From Streptomyces tendae (lineage in GTDB: Bacteria > Actinomycetota > Actinomycetes > Streptomycetales > Streptomycetaceae), in the NCBI RefSeq assembly GCF_008632955.1, contig NZ_CP043960.1, forward strand, positions 186,001 through 250,000: a DNA stretch of 64,000 nt, given 5' to 3'. The translations under genes were made by a program, and so were the position numbers. Within the stretch, counting starts at the first letter, position 1. The number at the start of each line of letters is the position of its first letter. Below, in pieces: positions 1 to 9,101 of this stretch. Below the pieces are notes generated by a model. It saw only the letters and a program-made list of their open reading frames with translations, did no database searches and was not told the DNA's origin.

Positions 1-47
1 TTGCAGACGGCTGGGGAGGCGCGCGCCGATGGCTCAACCGGGCGGTC

Positions 48-524
48 TCAGGCCTCTTTCACCGGATGTCCACTCATGATCGAAACGCGGTTGAAAGCGT
101 TGATGCTGATCGCGACCCACAGGACGGCCGAGATCTGCTCGTCGGTGAGCGCGTCGCGTGCGGCGGCCGACGCGGCGCCCCGTGCGGAGCCGTTCAGATT
201 CGTCGTCGCCTCGGCCAGCGCCAAAGCGGCGCGTTCCGCGGGAGTGAAGACGTCCGTCTCACTCCAGGCCGCCAGCAGTCCGAGACGCTGCGCCGTTTCC
301 CCGGCTTCGAGCGCCGCGTGCGTGTGTGTGCGAAGGCAGTAGGCGCAGCCGTTGATCTGGGAGACGCGGAGGTTGACCAGTTCGACCAGGGTCACCGGCA
401 GCCCGGCGTGGGAGGCCGCCGCGCCGGCGGCTTGTGCGGTCCGTGCGAGGGCACGGAACACGTCGGGGTCGAACTTGTCGATGAACACGCGTTTGTCGCG
501 GCTCGGCGTCGAGGCGGTGGTCAA
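48..524 (-). CDS. AhpD-like carboxymuconolactone decarboxylase family protein
   Basis: A 158-residue protein of the AhpD/CMD fold, predicted to act in the cytoplasm as a peroxidase-type or alkylhydroperoxidase-like redox enzyme. The helix with the signature CxxC...H is visible as CAYCLRTHTHAA, which carries the two redox cysteines and the histidine. I chose the TTG at 524 because AAGGAG lies six bases upstream; the reading frame extends to 563 but without a ribosome site. It is divergent from the pirin remnant at 585, and pirin/AhpD pairs are common in actinobacteria. The substrate cannot be told from sequence. Confidence 0.85.
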   Translation of the reverse strand: MTTASTPSRDKRVFIDKFDPDVFRALARTAQAAGAAASHAGLPVTLVELVNLRVSQINGCAYCLRTHTHAALEAGETAQRLGLLAAWSETDVFTPAERAALALAEATTNLNGSARGAASAAARDALTDEQISAVLWVAISINAFNRVSIMSGHPVKEA

Positions 525-551
525 CGGGTGCTCCTTGAAGTCAATAGAATA

Positions 552-563
552 TTGAAAGTTCAA
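552..563. promoter_or_regulatory. Candidate operator between ahpD-like and pirin genes
   Basis: An AT-rich patch in an otherwise GC-rich region contains the inverted repeat TTGAA-AG-TTCAA (5-bp arms, 2-bp spacer). It sits in the 60-bp space between two divergent start sites, so it could bind a repressor serving both genes. No regulator gene lies directly beside it. Confidence 0.35.
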
Positions 564-584
564 CTATATGCTGGAGGGTAAGGC

Positions 585-1081
585 ATGAATGATGCCGAGT
601 TCAACCCCGTCGCCGGACACCGCACGCAGGGACCGGAAGGGTCCGCGTCGGCCTCCCGCGCGATGTGCCACTCGGTGGTCCGCGGGTCACGCGCGTGCGC
701 CGCACCCTTCCCCAGCGGGCCCCCAGCTTCGTGGGCGCCTGGTGCTTCGTCGATCACTACGGTCCCGACGACGTCGTCCTGCGCGGGGGGATGGACGTCC
801 CACCGCATCCCCACACAGCACTGCAGACGGCCACCTGGCTGTTCGAGGGGGAGATGGAGCACCGGGACAGCCTCGGCACCCATGCCTACGTACGCCCTGG
901 CGAGCTCAACCTGATGACGGGGGGACGCGGGATCAGCCATTCCGAGGTGTCCACCGCCCGCACGACCACCCTGCACGGAGTGCAGTTGTGGGTGGCCTTG
1001 CCGGGGGAGCACCGTGAGACGGCAAGAGACTTCCAGCGGTACGCGCCGCCGCCGATCCGGAAGGACGGAGCAGGGATCTGA
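585..1081 (+). pseudogene. Pirin family protein, frameshifted and truncated
   Basis: The ATG at 585 follows a good ribosome site (GGAGGG). The first residues (MNDAEFNPVAGH) match the usual pirin N-terminus, then the pirin reading continues one frame over from about 665 (FVGAWCFVDHYGPDD, PHPHTALQTATWLFEGEMEHRDS, GRGISHSE). The cupin metal-binding histidines (HPHTA and the later HSE) remain. Pirins are about 300 residues; this copy has only the N-terminal half before it runs into transposase remnant at about 1084. Both a frameshift and a 3' truncation are present, so it is probably not functional. Confidence 0.75.
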
Positions 1082-1083
1082 GT

Positions 1084-1375
1084 GTGCCCGGCTCACTGTT
1101 CACGGACCCCGGCTACGATCACGACATCCACCGCGCCCAGGTCCGCGCCCGCGGCATCGTGCCTGCCATCGCCAGACGCGGAACCCGGCACGGCACTGGG
1201 CACTTACCGCTGGGCCGTCGAACGCGGCTTCGCGTGGCTGCGCGGCTTCGGACGCCTGCGGACCCGCTGGGAAGGCGAGCCGACATCCACAAAACTTCCT
1301 CGAAGAGCACAAGGCGTCCTGCACGCCGCCCGCCCTGCGGCCACACCTACGATCGCGGGACCAGCGGCTTAGCGA
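1084..1375 (+). mobile_element. IS5-family transposase remnant (3' end)
   Basis: Fragments of the C-terminal part of an IS5-type DDE transposase appear in two alternating frames: GSLFTDPGYDHDIHRAQVRA in one frame, then TYRWAVERGFAWLRGFGRLR (the YREK-type region) in another, then RRADIH. No N-terminal half or clear terminal repeats are seen. It abuts the broken pirin gene and probably caused that truncation. Confidence 0.65.
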
Positions 1376-1492
1376 TCTCCTACAGGCTCACCGGAACGAT
1401 CCAAGCCGGCGGCAGCGCTTCGACCGGAACCCCTCCAGCCAGGAGGCAGCGCCCGCGACCCGTAGGGAGCACGCGCTGCGCCGTGGTGCGTT

Positions 1493-2245
1493 TCAGATCT
1501 GGTTAGCGCCTCCGTCGACGTGGAATTCCACGCCAACGATGTAGCTGCTCTGCTCCGAGGCCAGGAAGGCGACGAGGGCGGCCGCTTCCTCCGGTCTCCC
1601 GAAGCGGCCCTTGGGCACGGTCGCGGCGACGGTCTCCTTGACAGCCCGGACGGTCTCCTCGTCGCCGAAGGCAGCCATGCCGCCGGGAGTCTCGATCCAT
1701 GCCGGCGAGACCACGTTGACGCGGATGTCACGGTCTTTGAGCTCGACGGACCACGCCCGCGCGAAGGCCCGCACAGCCGCCTTCGACGCCGAGTACGCGC
1801 CGAAGCCGGCCACGCCACGGGTCGAAGCAGTCGAACCGACCAGGATGACCGAAGCCCCATCCTTGAGCAGCGGCAGCGCCTTCTTCACGGTGAACACCGT
1901 GCCGCGGACGTTGACGTCGAAGATCTGGTCGAAGTGTTCCTCGGTGGTCTCCTCCAGCGTCACAAAGGAACCGACCCCCGCGTTCGCCACCAGTACGTCC
2001 ACACCCGTACCCCTCGCCTGGACCGCCTCGTAGAGCCGGTCCAGGTCCTCCGGCTTGGAGATGTCCCCGACGACCGCGGTGGCCCGGTCCGCACCGATCG
2101 TTTCGACGGCGGCCCTCAGTTCGGCCTCACGCCGACCGGTGATGAACACATACGCGCCCTCATCGGCCAGCCGCACAGCGGTGGCCAGACCGATACCGGT
2201 GCTGCCCCCGGTGATGACCGCCGTCTTGCGCTCCTGCTGTCCCAT
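1493..2245 (-). CDS. SDR family NAD(P)-dependent oxidoreductase
   Basis: A 250-residue classical short-chain dehydrogenase. It shows the cofactor motif GGSTGIG near residue 12, the NAG motif (VANAGVG) and the active-site YSASK, preceded by the catalytic serine in ILVGSTAS. I chose the ATG at 2245 because GGAGGAGACAGG lies just upstream, rather than the in-frame codon at 2311. It is divergent from an AraC regulator, which probably controls it. The substrate is unknown; SDRs in this arrangement are often quinone or aldehyde reductases. Confidence 0.88.
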   Translation of the reverse strand: MGQQERKTAVITGGSTGIGLATAVRLADEGAYVFITGRREAELRAAVETIGADRATAVVGDISKPEDLDRLYEAVQARGTGVDVLVANAGVGSFVTLEETTEEHFDQIFDVNVRGTVFTVKKALPLLKDGASVILVGSTASTRGVAGFGAYSASKAAVRAFARAWSVELKDRDIRVNVVSPAWIETPGGMAAFGDEETVRAVKETVAATVPKGRFGRPEEAAALVAFLASEQSSYIVGVEFHVDGGANQI

Positions 2246-2317
2246 GTCCTGTCTCCTCCACTCGCGGGCCAGTCCTTGCGAAATCCACACTGCGCGAAAT
2301 CGGGGATACAATCCATG

Positions 2318-2342
2318 ACGTAAAGTCGCGGTTTCTTTACGT
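2318..2342. promoter_or_regulatory. 8-bp inverted repeat, candidate AraC-type operator
   Basis: ACGTAAAG, nine bases, CTTTACGT: a perfect 8-bp inverted repeat in the intergenic space between the SDR gene and the divergent AraC-family gene. It ends 17 bases before the GTG start of the regulator, so binding there would be expected to affect at least that gene. Confidence 0.5.
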
Positions 2343-2359
2343 ATCGTCCAGGAGGGTTA

Positions 2360-3310
2360 GTGCTCGGGTTTCGGGATCCAGTGGCTGACGCGATCGGCCT
2401 TCTGCGGCCCCGCACGGTGATCGGTCCCAGTCTTCGTGCCACGGGGGACTGGGCTTTGCGTTTCGCCCCGTTCCCGCATGTGCGGATCGGGGGTCTCGTA
2501 CGCGGTGCGTGCTGGTTGGTCATCGAAGGGCATGAGCCCGTATTTCTGCGAGAAGGTGACACCTTCATGCTCGGCAACCCTCCGCCCTACGTGCTGGCCA
2601 GTACGCTCGACACAGGCCCGCGTCCCGCGGAATCGGCGTGGGCGAGCGCCGAGGACGGGCTCGTGCGAATAGGCCCGGAGTCGGAACAGGACCTCTACCT
2701 CTGCCTCGGCGACATCGCGTTCGACGACAGGAACGCGGCTCTCCTGACCGATCTTCTGCCGGCGCTCGTAACCGTTCGTGCGACCGATCCTCATGGCAAA
2801 CCGCTCGGGCAGCTGGTCGACCTCCTGGTCACCGAGATCGGGGTCCGCGCCCCAGGCGGTCCGCTCGTGGAGAACCACCTTGCACAGATCCTGCTCGTGC
2901 ACATGTTGCGGGCTCATGCCGCTGAGACCGACCGGCCCACCGGCTGGCTCAGCGCCCTGAACGAGGACGGGATCGGTGCCGCCCTGCGCGCCATGCACGC
3001 AGACGTGGCCCGCTCCTGGAAACTGAAGGAGCTCGCCGACATCAGCCACATGTCACGTTCCGCATTCGCCGCCTCCTTCAAGAACCACGTCGGCGTCCCG
3101 CCCCTGGAATACCTCATCCAATGGCGCATGAGCCTGGCGCGCGACGCGCTCGCCCGCGACAGTCTCTCGATCTCGGAGCTCGCTCAGGCCACCGGCTACC
3201 TTTCCGAAAGCGCGTTCAGTACGGCATTCCGCCGCGTAGTCGGCTCATCACCTACACAGTTCCGAAACCAAACACGACAGCCGCAGCACTCAGCCGGGAA
3301 CGACGACTGA
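2360..3310 (+). CDS. AraC family transcriptional regulator
   Basis: A 316-residue regulator with an N-terminal cupin-like ligand domain (residues 1 to about 190, of the type found in AraC regulators beside SDR genes) and a C-terminal double helix-turn-helix (about 210-305: ELADISHMSRSAFAASFKNH, then ISELAQATGYLSESAFSTAF). The start is the GTG at 2360, preceded by AGGAGGG. The inverted repeat at 2318-2342 lies immediately upstream. Likely an activator or repressor of the divergent SDR gene; the ligand is unknown. Confidence 0.88.
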   Translation: MLGFRDPVADAIGLLRPRTVIGPSLRATGDWALRFAPFPHVRIGGLVRGACWLVIEGHEPVFLREGDTFMLGNPPPYVLASTLDTGPRPAESAWASAEDGLVRIGPESEQDLYLCLGDIAFDDRNAALLTDLLPALVTVRATDPHGKPLGQLVDLLVTEIGVRAPGGPLVENHLAQILLVHMLRAHAAETDRPTGWLSALNEDGIGAALRAMHADVARSWKLKELADISHMSRSAFAASFKNHVGVPPLEYLIQWRMSLARDALARDSLSISELAQATGYLSESAFSTAFRRVVGSSPTQFRNQTRQPQHSAGNDD

Positions 3311-3458
3311 AGAAGCTGGCTCGTCATCGTTCACGCCGCCCACTATCACCATGACACCAGCACACAGCCCGACGAACCGCGCACTCACGCCAGCCTTCCG
3401 TCAGGTCACAACGGTTCAGAAGCACGGGCCTCCCTGGTCGGCCGAGGGCGGCGGTGGC

Positions 3459-4430
3459 TCAGCGCCAGTCGTCGATCACATACGCGTCGGGGTGGCTGTA
3501 TCCGGGTTCGTTAGGCCTGTGCATGGTCACGCCCTGCAGCCGAGTGCGTAAACCGCGGTCGATCATGCGCCGATATGTATCCGGGCGGCCCAGGTTCGTT
3601 CCGGCATCCAACTCGCCCAGTCCGCGCTCGGCGGCCAACTGCTCGCACGCGTCGAGCAGTCGCTCGAATCGGTTGGCGGCCTCTGGGCCAGGGCGCACGG
3701 CGCCGAACTTGACGTAGCACACGTCCGCGCCGGCCTCTGACCCGGCTCCGCAGTGGCAGACGGCCAGGCCGTCCAACTCGGAGCCAGCGCCATGGAGCAG
3801 AATGGTGTCACCGACTCCCTGGGCGAGCGCGGTCACGATCTCGCGTTCCAGGTTCAGGCCTTTGTACACGGCTTCCGTCAGTGAGTGACAGAGGTTCAGC
3901 GCGGCGGGTCGCTCGGCGGCGGGCAGTTCGCCGTAGAGGGCTCTGCCGGGGACTGTGGCACTGGTCGTGACCTGCTTCTTCATGATGGCTGTGAGGAATC
4001 GAGGCCAGAAACCGTACCGGCGGTAGAGCTCAAGATGCTTGGCACTGTGGGAGAAGGTGAACAGACCGAGGTGGGAGTTCCCCCAAGCGTCGAAGCGGTC
4101 CATGACCGGCTCCATCAAACGCCGGCCGATACCCTGGTCCCACAGATCCGGATGCACGGTCAGGGGGCCGAAATAACCGATGCTGCCCCAATTGGTGGCG
4201 AAGTTCGATCCGACGAGCTCGCCCCCGACTGTCGCCGCGAACGCCGACCGCGGATCTGCCGCCCAGCGGGTGTGGACGTAGTCGACGGTCTCGAAAGGCT
4301 CACGGACCCCGAGGAACGTCCCAAAGGCCATCCTGCAGATCTCGTCGGCCCGATCCAAGTCTGACTCCTCCAGCGGGCGGACTGACACCGGAGCCACTCC
4401 ACCCTTGCGCTCCGCTGCTGGTGAGATCAT
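3459..4430 (-). CDS. GNAT family N-acetyltransferase
   Basis: A 323-residue acetyl-CoA dependent acetyltransferase. The N-terminal GNAT domain has the acetyl-CoA pyrophosphate loop in a form like DQGIGRRL (about residue 100), then the ELYRRYGFWPRF segment typical of the last GNAT strands. The C-terminal half is longer than in a single-domain GNAT and may form a second, degenerate GNAT fold. The ATG at 4430 has GGAGAAGG five bases upstream. Substrate unknown. Confidence 0.8.
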   Translation of the reverse strand: MISPAAERKGGVAPVSVRPLEESDLDRADEICRMAFGTFLGVREPFETVDYVHTRWAADPRSAFAATVGGELVGSNFATNWGSIGYFGPLTVHPDLWDQGIGRRLMEPVMDRFDAWGNSHLGLFTFSHSAKHLELYRRYGFWPRFLTAIMKKQVTTSATVPGRALYGELPAAERPAALNLCHSLTEAVYKGLNLEREIVTALAQGVGDTILLHGAGSELDGLAVCHCGAGSEAGADVCYVKFGAVRPGPEAANRFERLLDACEQLAAERGLGELDAGTNLGRPDTYRRMIDRGLRTRLQGVTMHRPNEPGYSHPDAYVIDDWR

Positions 4431-4820
4431 CACCTTCTCCTTCCCACCCCCCTCCATCGCACCACGGCGGCGCCTGGCGAGCTAGGCGAACGGTCCGGCG
4501 ATCTCCCCGAGGATCGAGGACCAGGCCAGTCCGCCTTTCCGTTATGCGGAAACCGGGGCAGGCAGCCGGCGCCAGCGATCTCGTGGCCCGTCTGGATCCA
4601 CTTCGGGCGGCCTCACACGGTACGCGGCCTGAATAGGCTGCTACGCATGCAAGGACTCAGGGCAGCCACCGGCTCGGCATGGGCTTGAGCTGCTTGTTTC
4701 CTCTCCTGAACGGCTGTGCGCCGCAGCTGGAGAACGCAATACTGCGGGTCGCGGGGCGAGCCGGGCGTAGGCGGTGAGCGATGTGCAGGGGGTGGATGCT
4801 GGCGCCATGACCGGGAGATA
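4431..4820. other. Intergenic region, no gene recognised
   Basis: About 390 bases between the acetyltransferase start and the 3' end of the next minus-strand gene. Short open frames on both strands have no recognisable motifs. It contains the acetyltransferase promoter; otherwise nothing is seen. Confidence 0.4.
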
Positions 4821-5225
4821 TCACTGAGAGGGGCCCATCACTCGATCGCGGAACTGCTGGAAAGCGTGCCAGCCCGACGTCTGCCCCGGAGTGATCAGGC
4901 CCCCTTCGGCGCAGTCGAGCGCCTTGCACCGCAGAGCCTCGGCAAGACCGAGGACGGGCGTCAGCACATCGTCGCCAGAGCCCCGGATGTGGAGCATGAC
5001 GGATTCCACCGGGTCCTCTGAGCCGATGTTGAGCTCGATGGACCACGTGGGGCTGGAAATCTCACCCCACTCGGGGTCCGAGAGATCAACATCGGGAACT
5101 GCCTGGGTGACAGCCGCGAGTATGTCGCCTCGCCTGCCGAGCGGGGCCGGGATGTAGCCGGCGGGGATCTCCTGCACCGAGGTGACGTCGTCGGGCAGGC
5201 GTATGAGGATCACGTCCCAGCTCAA
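4821..5225 (-). CDS. Hypothetical protein (134 aa)
   Basis: A small acidic protein beginning at a TTG with AAAGG upstream (LSWDVILIRLPDDVTSVQEIP). No domain is recognised with certainty. It is rich in Asp/Glu and lacks a signal peptide or membrane segment. Its neighbours are a broken DUF4240 gene and an SMI1/KNR4-type gene, proteins often found in immunity-gene collections, so it may belong to such a set; that is inference only. Confidence 0.6.
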   Translation of the reverse strand: MSWDVILIRLPDDVTSVQEIPAGYIPAPLGRRGDILAAVTQAVPDVDLSDPEWGEISSPTWSIELNIGSEDPVESVMLHIRGSGDDVLTPVLGLAEALRCKALDCAEGGLITPGQTSGWHAFQQFRDRVMGPSQ

Positions 5226-5315
5226 GGGGGGCCTTTCGGATAGGACTTGAGTAGCGGTTACGGTGAGTCAGCTCAGGCTGGTGCGTGTCGTTGTCACGGG
5301 ATGTTGCGCCCGCTG

Positions 5316-5853
5316 TCAGTACGCATACAGCGCGGTCAAGGCGGGGAGCCTGCGAGCCATCTCTTCACGATCGTCAAAATCGAAGTCCCAGGCAGGGTCC
5401 AGACACGGGTACCGGATGGTGAAGGCGTCGGCGGGAAGTCCCTTGCCAGTGGCCTTCTCGTGGGCGTTCCAGGCGATGCTCAGTATGTCTTCGCAGTCGA
5501 GGGCGATACCCTCATCCGCGGCAGTGAGGACGCCAGGGAGTTCGGCAAGGTTGTCGGGGTCCGCGAGGACGCGCTCGAATGTTGTGCGCCCTTGTGCGAT
5601 CAGCCAGCCGCGGAAGTAGTCGAAGCCATCGTCCGAGCAGCCGCCGTTGACGACATAGGCGGCGGCCCACAGCGGGTTCCGGTAGGAGTCGGCCATGAGA
5701 TCCCACAGGGTTTGCTGTGCCGCGGTGATCTCCTTGGGCTGAGCAGCGAGCAAGCAACGCGGAGGCATGGCCGGCGATAACGGAACCTTCCCTGGTGTCA
5801 GGTACGCGTTCACGAGCTTTCTCGATCAGCGCCCAGAACCGCTCCTTGTCCAT
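5316..5853 (-). pseudogene. DUF4240 domain protein, frameshifted
   Basis: The ATG at 5853 opens with MDKERFWALIEKARERVPD, the standard DUF4240 N-terminus. The rest of the domain continues in a frame shifted by one from about 5745 (KEITAAQQTLWDLMADSYRN, then NGGCSDDGFDYFRGWLIAQG, ending RLPALTALYAY at 5316). Joined, the two frames give a normal-length protein of about 178 residues, so a single indel separates them. It may be a genuine pseudogene or a sequencing error. The function of DUF4240 is not known. Confidence 0.7.
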
Positions 5854-5892
5854 GACCGCGAGCATGCCACTACGTACTGACATCGGTCTGAG

Positions 5893-5916
5893 GCCGTGCC
5901 TGTCGGAGGGCACGGC
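5893..5916. promoter_or_regulatory. Hairpin between divergent genes
   Basis: GCCGTGCC and GGCACGGC form a perfect 8-bp inverted repeat with an 8-base loop, located 13 bases before the ATG at 5929 and 40 bases upstream of the divergent DUF4240 start. It could be an operator or an mRNA leader hairpin. Confidence 0.3.
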
Positions 5917-5928
5917 TACCGTGCCGGC

Positions 5929-6480
5929 ATGTCGAACTCATATACGACGTTGTGGACCAACGACTTGTGCCGAGAACTTGAGCGGTCCGGCTATGCCGGT
6001 CGGCGGCTGACGATGCTGTTCGGGGGGCCGCACCAGTCGCTGCCGAGCTTCCAGCGCGCGGGGGTGCAGCCTGGCGACCACATCTACCCCGTGCGAGCCC
6101 ACCGCGCCCGTCTCCATGTGCTGGGGGTGCTGGAGGTAGCTCGCATCGTCCCCTACGAGAACGCCGGCTCGGCGCTTCCCGATGATGACTACGTGAAGTT
6201 GCTGGACTGGCGCCCGCTCAAGACCGGATGCGTCACCGAAGTGCTCATCGGGCCGCCAGGTGCCCCGCTCAGGTTCGACACGGTCGTCCCTGGGGGCCTC
6301 TTGGAACGGCTGACGTACACATCCCGCCGGGGCGAGCGACTGCTCAAGCACGTCGAGGATGGGCGCCTGATCCGTTCAACGAGCCTCCAGGGCATCTACC
6401 GCCTCGCCGCCGACTCGGCCGAAGAGCTTGACCGGCTGATTCGCCACGACGCCCCGAGCGGAGGAGCCGATGAAGTTTGA
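5929..6480 (+). CDS. Hypothetical protein (183 aa)
   Basis: I do not recognise a named family. The protein starts MSNSYTTLWTNDLCRELERSG and reads as a compact soluble protein with no signal or membrane helix. A central stretch (GVQPGDHIYPVRAHRARLHVLGVLEVAR) looks like a beta-barrel, PUA/ASCH-like segment, a weak impression only. Its stop overlaps the start of the SMI1-type gene by 11 bases, so the two are very probably co-translated. Confidence 0.7.
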   Translation: MSNSYTTLWTNDLCRELERSGYAGRRLTMLFGGPHQSLPSFQRAGVQPGDHIYPVRAHRARLHVLGVLEVARIVPYENAGSALPDDDYVKLLDWRPLKTGCVTEVLIGPPGAPLRFDTVVPGGLLERLTYTSRRGERLLKHVEDGRLIRSTSLQGIYRLAADSAEELDRLIRHDAPSGGADEV

Positions 6481-6964
6481 CGAGATCAAGGCGTCCTTCT
6501 GGAGCAGAGATACTTACGGTGTCCAGCCTGCCTTGACGCAAGCAACCGTCGCCGACGCGGAGAAAGTCCTCGGGCTGCGACTCCCCGAATCGCTGCTCGG
6601 CCTTCTGTATGTGCAAAACGGCGGCGGCGTGACGGCCGACCGTGACGCCTTTCCGACCAGTCAGCCAACCTCGTGGAGCGAGGACCACATCCCGTTCACC
6701 GAGTTGATGGGGATCGGCACTGGCGAGCACGGCTTGTCGCTGTTGGACACGCCGTACCTGGTGGAGGAGTGGAAACTGCCGTCTCCAGTCGTGCTGCTGT
6801 CCGGTGACGGTCACTACTGGATCGGTCTCGACTACCGGTCCTGCAGCGCGTTGGGTGAGCCGTCGGTGACCTGGTTCGACACCGACTCCGGCGCAGATCT
6901 GCCGCTCGCGGCCGACTTCCGGGCATTCGTGGAGGGTCTTCAGCCTCTCAGCAGGTTCGAATGA
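6470..6964 (+). CDS. SMI1/KNR4 (SUKH) family protein
   Basis: A 164-residue protein with the SUKH pattern: an N-terminal helix pair and LGLRLPESLLGLLYVQNGGG, then a mid-protein loop and DGHYWIGLDYR, and a C-terminal FRAFVEGL. SUKH proteins are common immunity proteins of contact-dependent or polymorphic toxin systems, but many are stand-alone. No toxin gene is adjacent here. It overlaps the preceding gene by 11 bases. Confidence 0.75.
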   Translation: MKFDEIKASFWSRDTYGVQPALTQATVADAEKVLGLRLPESLLGLLYVQNGGGVTADRDAFPTSQPTSWSEDHIPFTELMGIGTGEHGLSLLDTPYLVEEWKLPSPVVLLSGDGHYWIGLDYRSCSALGEPSVTWFDTDSGADLPLAADFRAFVEGLQPLSRFE

Positions 6965-7090
6965 CGTGCGGACCGTGCGCGGTTCAGCCCGGTCTCCTTC
7001 GCGACCTCCGACAGGCTCATCGCCCCGGACTCGAACAGCCCGCGAAAACGTCGAAGCCTCATCCATCGCTGCGGGTCCAAGACCACGGTC
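6961..7090 (-). mobile_element. Transposase N-terminal remnant (HTH fragment)
   Basis: On the minus strand one frame reads MRLRRFRGLFESGAMSLSEV then AKETGLNRA, the helix-turn-helix start seen in IS21-like and related transposases. The frame then decays and nothing else of the element remains. Family assignment is tentative. Confidence 0.35.
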
Positions 7091-7214
7091 AGCCGCCCTC
7101 CGCCACCCGTTACAGGCCGGCAGCGGACTGCTCACGTTCAGTCCTCGGTACGTCCGGAGGCTGGCACGTTCATCCGTAGGGCACGTTCACATGTACGCCG
7201 ACGCCACCTCGCCG

Positions 7215-7690
7215 GACGCATCCGCCGCGATATGGGCAAAGGGCCCAGCGCCGTCACCACCATCATCGACTCCCAGTCGGTGAAGGCGGCCCTCCACGGT
7301 CGGCAAGGACTCCCGCGGCTACGACGCAGGCGAGAAGGTCAACGGCCGCAAGCGCCACCTCGTCGTCGACACCCGTGGCTTGCCGCTGAGGTCATGGTCA
7401 CCCCGGCCGACCTGCACGACTCTGCCACCGCGAAGGAAGCCCCGTTTCGCCTCCGCCTCATGCACCCGGAGATCACCATCGTCCGGGCCGACTCCGCCTG
7501 CGCAGGCATGCTCGTCACCTGGGCCAAGAAGCACCTGAACGTGACGATCAAGACCGTCTCCCGGCCGAATGACACCTCCGGCTTCCTCATCCTGCCCCGC
7601 CGCTGGGTCGTCGAGCGGTCCCTTGCGGGTGCTGTCGTGCCCCGATCGCGGAGATCCGCTACCGCAGAGGTGTGTTGTGGCTCGAGCATG
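7215..7690 (+). mobile_element. IS5-family transposase remnant, frameshifted
   Basis: Catalytic-core pieces of an IS5-type DDE transposase are readable: IIDSQSVKAA in one frame, KDSRGYDAGEKVNGRKRHLV in the next, then EVMVTPADLHDS, MHPEITIVRADSACAG and LPRRWVVERSLA in a third. At least two frameshifts are needed, the second catalytic Asp region is damaged, and both ends are missing, so this is a dead fragment. Confidence 0.7.
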
Positions 7691-7742
7691 CTGCGGTAGC
7701 GGATCGGCCGAGATATGCCGGCCCGTAGCCGATCTTCCGACG

Positions 7743-9047
7743 TCAGGGCTGCTCGGTGAGGCTGAAGCTTTGAGTTCGGGAGCCGTCGCAGGGGCGTTGC
7801 GTGAGCTGGATGCCATCGGCGGCGGTATCGGCTGCGCTGAGGCATTGTCCGCTGTGCCGGGCGGTGAAGTGGTACGTTCCGTCGGGTTCTGCGACAGGTT
7901 GCCACTGCTGGTTGGTGCCCCCGGCGTACGACCACAGTTGCAAGGGCGCGTTGCCGGCCGTGGAGCGGTCGGTTACGTCGACGACCTGCTGCGGGTTACC
8001 GCGCGCCGCAATACGCGCATATCCGCCGTCGGTGGAGCGGAACTGGAACTGCTGCGCTGCGGTGCCGTTGCACCTGTACTGCTGGATTGGCGTCCCGTTG
8101 ACCGTGCTTGCCGCGCGGGCGTCCACGCAGGCTCCGTTGGACTGGCTGGACAGGGAATACCACGCAGTCCCGGAGATCCCGTCCGCCGGTGGCTGGACTG
8201 TGTTTCCGCCGAGCCATTTCAGGCCGTCGAGCAGCCACCGGTTCTGGACAGAACTGGCGAACGTGGATGAAAGGGCCGTGTTGGTCTCGTAGTTCATCGC
8301 GTTGTGCCCGAAGTTCGCATACAGCATCTTGTACTGGCTGTTGGTCCACACGATGGGGTAGTAGCCGTCGTACCAGGTCTGGTTGGGGTCGGTTCCCAGG
8401 GGGAAGCTGCTGGGATCGACGGAGGCGAGGATGTCGATATCGGGGTTGCCGCGGAGGTCGTTGGACCAGCTGTACCATTCGCTGACCGACGAGGTGAAGC
8501 CGGCGGGAAGGTTTGTGGTCGACGGATGGCTGGGATTCTCGACGCGTAGCTGAGCAGTGGTCGGCCCCCAGGTGTTGGACCTGAAGTTGCCGCTGCCCAG
8601 GAACTGGTTGTAGTACCACGGCCAGTTCTGGGCCTGTGTCGTGAACGCGGACACATGGAAGCCGAGCCAAGCACCACCGCCTCGCATGTACCGTTCGAAG
8701 CCGGCGCGCTGAGCAGGGGTCGTCGGGGCGTCGTCCAAGAATACGACGACGTCGTATGCGTCTGCGCCACCGTTGGCGAGCAGATTCCAGTCGGTGGTGG
8801 AGGTGTACGTGAATCCGTTGTCTGCTCCAGCACGCGGGAACCAGGCGTTGGCCTCGCGGACGAAGTTGATGTGAGCTGCATCCCAGGTTCCGTTGTAGAA
8901 CGCGAGCACCTTGAACGGTGCGGCTGCAGCGGGGCGTGCAGCGGCCGCGGGGGATGCTGGGGCCAGCCCGAGGAGGGCGGCCAAGAGGAAGAGGACGGAC
9001 ATCAGCGACCAGGACACGCGGGGCAGAGGTACGTCTGTCGAGGGCAT
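7743..9047 (-). CDS. Secreted ThuA-domain protein with CBM13 (ricin-type) lectin
   Basis: A 434-residue exported protein. Residues 1 to about 42 form a signal peptide (basic start, LLAALLGLAPASPAAAA). Residues 45-270 are a ThuA domain, a class I glutamine-amidotransferase-like fold used in sugar metabolism (KVLAFYNGTWDAAHI, YDVVVFLDDAP, GGGAWLGFHVSAF). Residues 295-434 are a ricin-type trefoil with QQFQF, NQQWQP and TQSFSL repeats. The ATG at 9047 has AGGAGG upstream. It is head-to-tail with another CBM13 gene (9102), suggesting joint action on polysaccharide. The enzymatic activity is not established for most ThuA proteins. Confidence 0.85.
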   Translation of the reverse strand: MPSTDVPLPRVSWSLMSVLFLLAALLGLAPASPAAAARPAAAAPFKVLAFYNGTWDAAHINFVREANAWFPRAGADNGFTYTSTTDWNLLANGGADAYDVVVFLDDAPTTPAQRAGFERYMRGGGAWLGFHVSAFTTQAQNWPWYYNQFLGSGNFRSNTWGPTTAQLRVENPSHPSTTNLPAGFTSSVSEWYSWSNDLRGNPDIDILASVDPSSFPLGTDPNQTWYDGYYPIVWTNSQYKMLYANFGHNAMNYETNTALSSTFASSVQNRWLLDGLKWLGGNTVQPPADGISGTAWYSLSSQSNGACVDARAASTVNGTPIQQYRCNGTAAQQFQFRSTDGGYARIAARGNPQQVVDVTDRSTAGNAPLQLWSYAGGTNQQWQPVAEPDGTYHFTARHSGQCLSAADTAADGIQLTQRPCDGSRTQSFSLTEQP

Positions 9048-9101
9048 GCGGCCTCCTGCTTGGCGGTTTTTCGAAGCGGACAGCGCGGCGTGGCGGACAC
9101 G

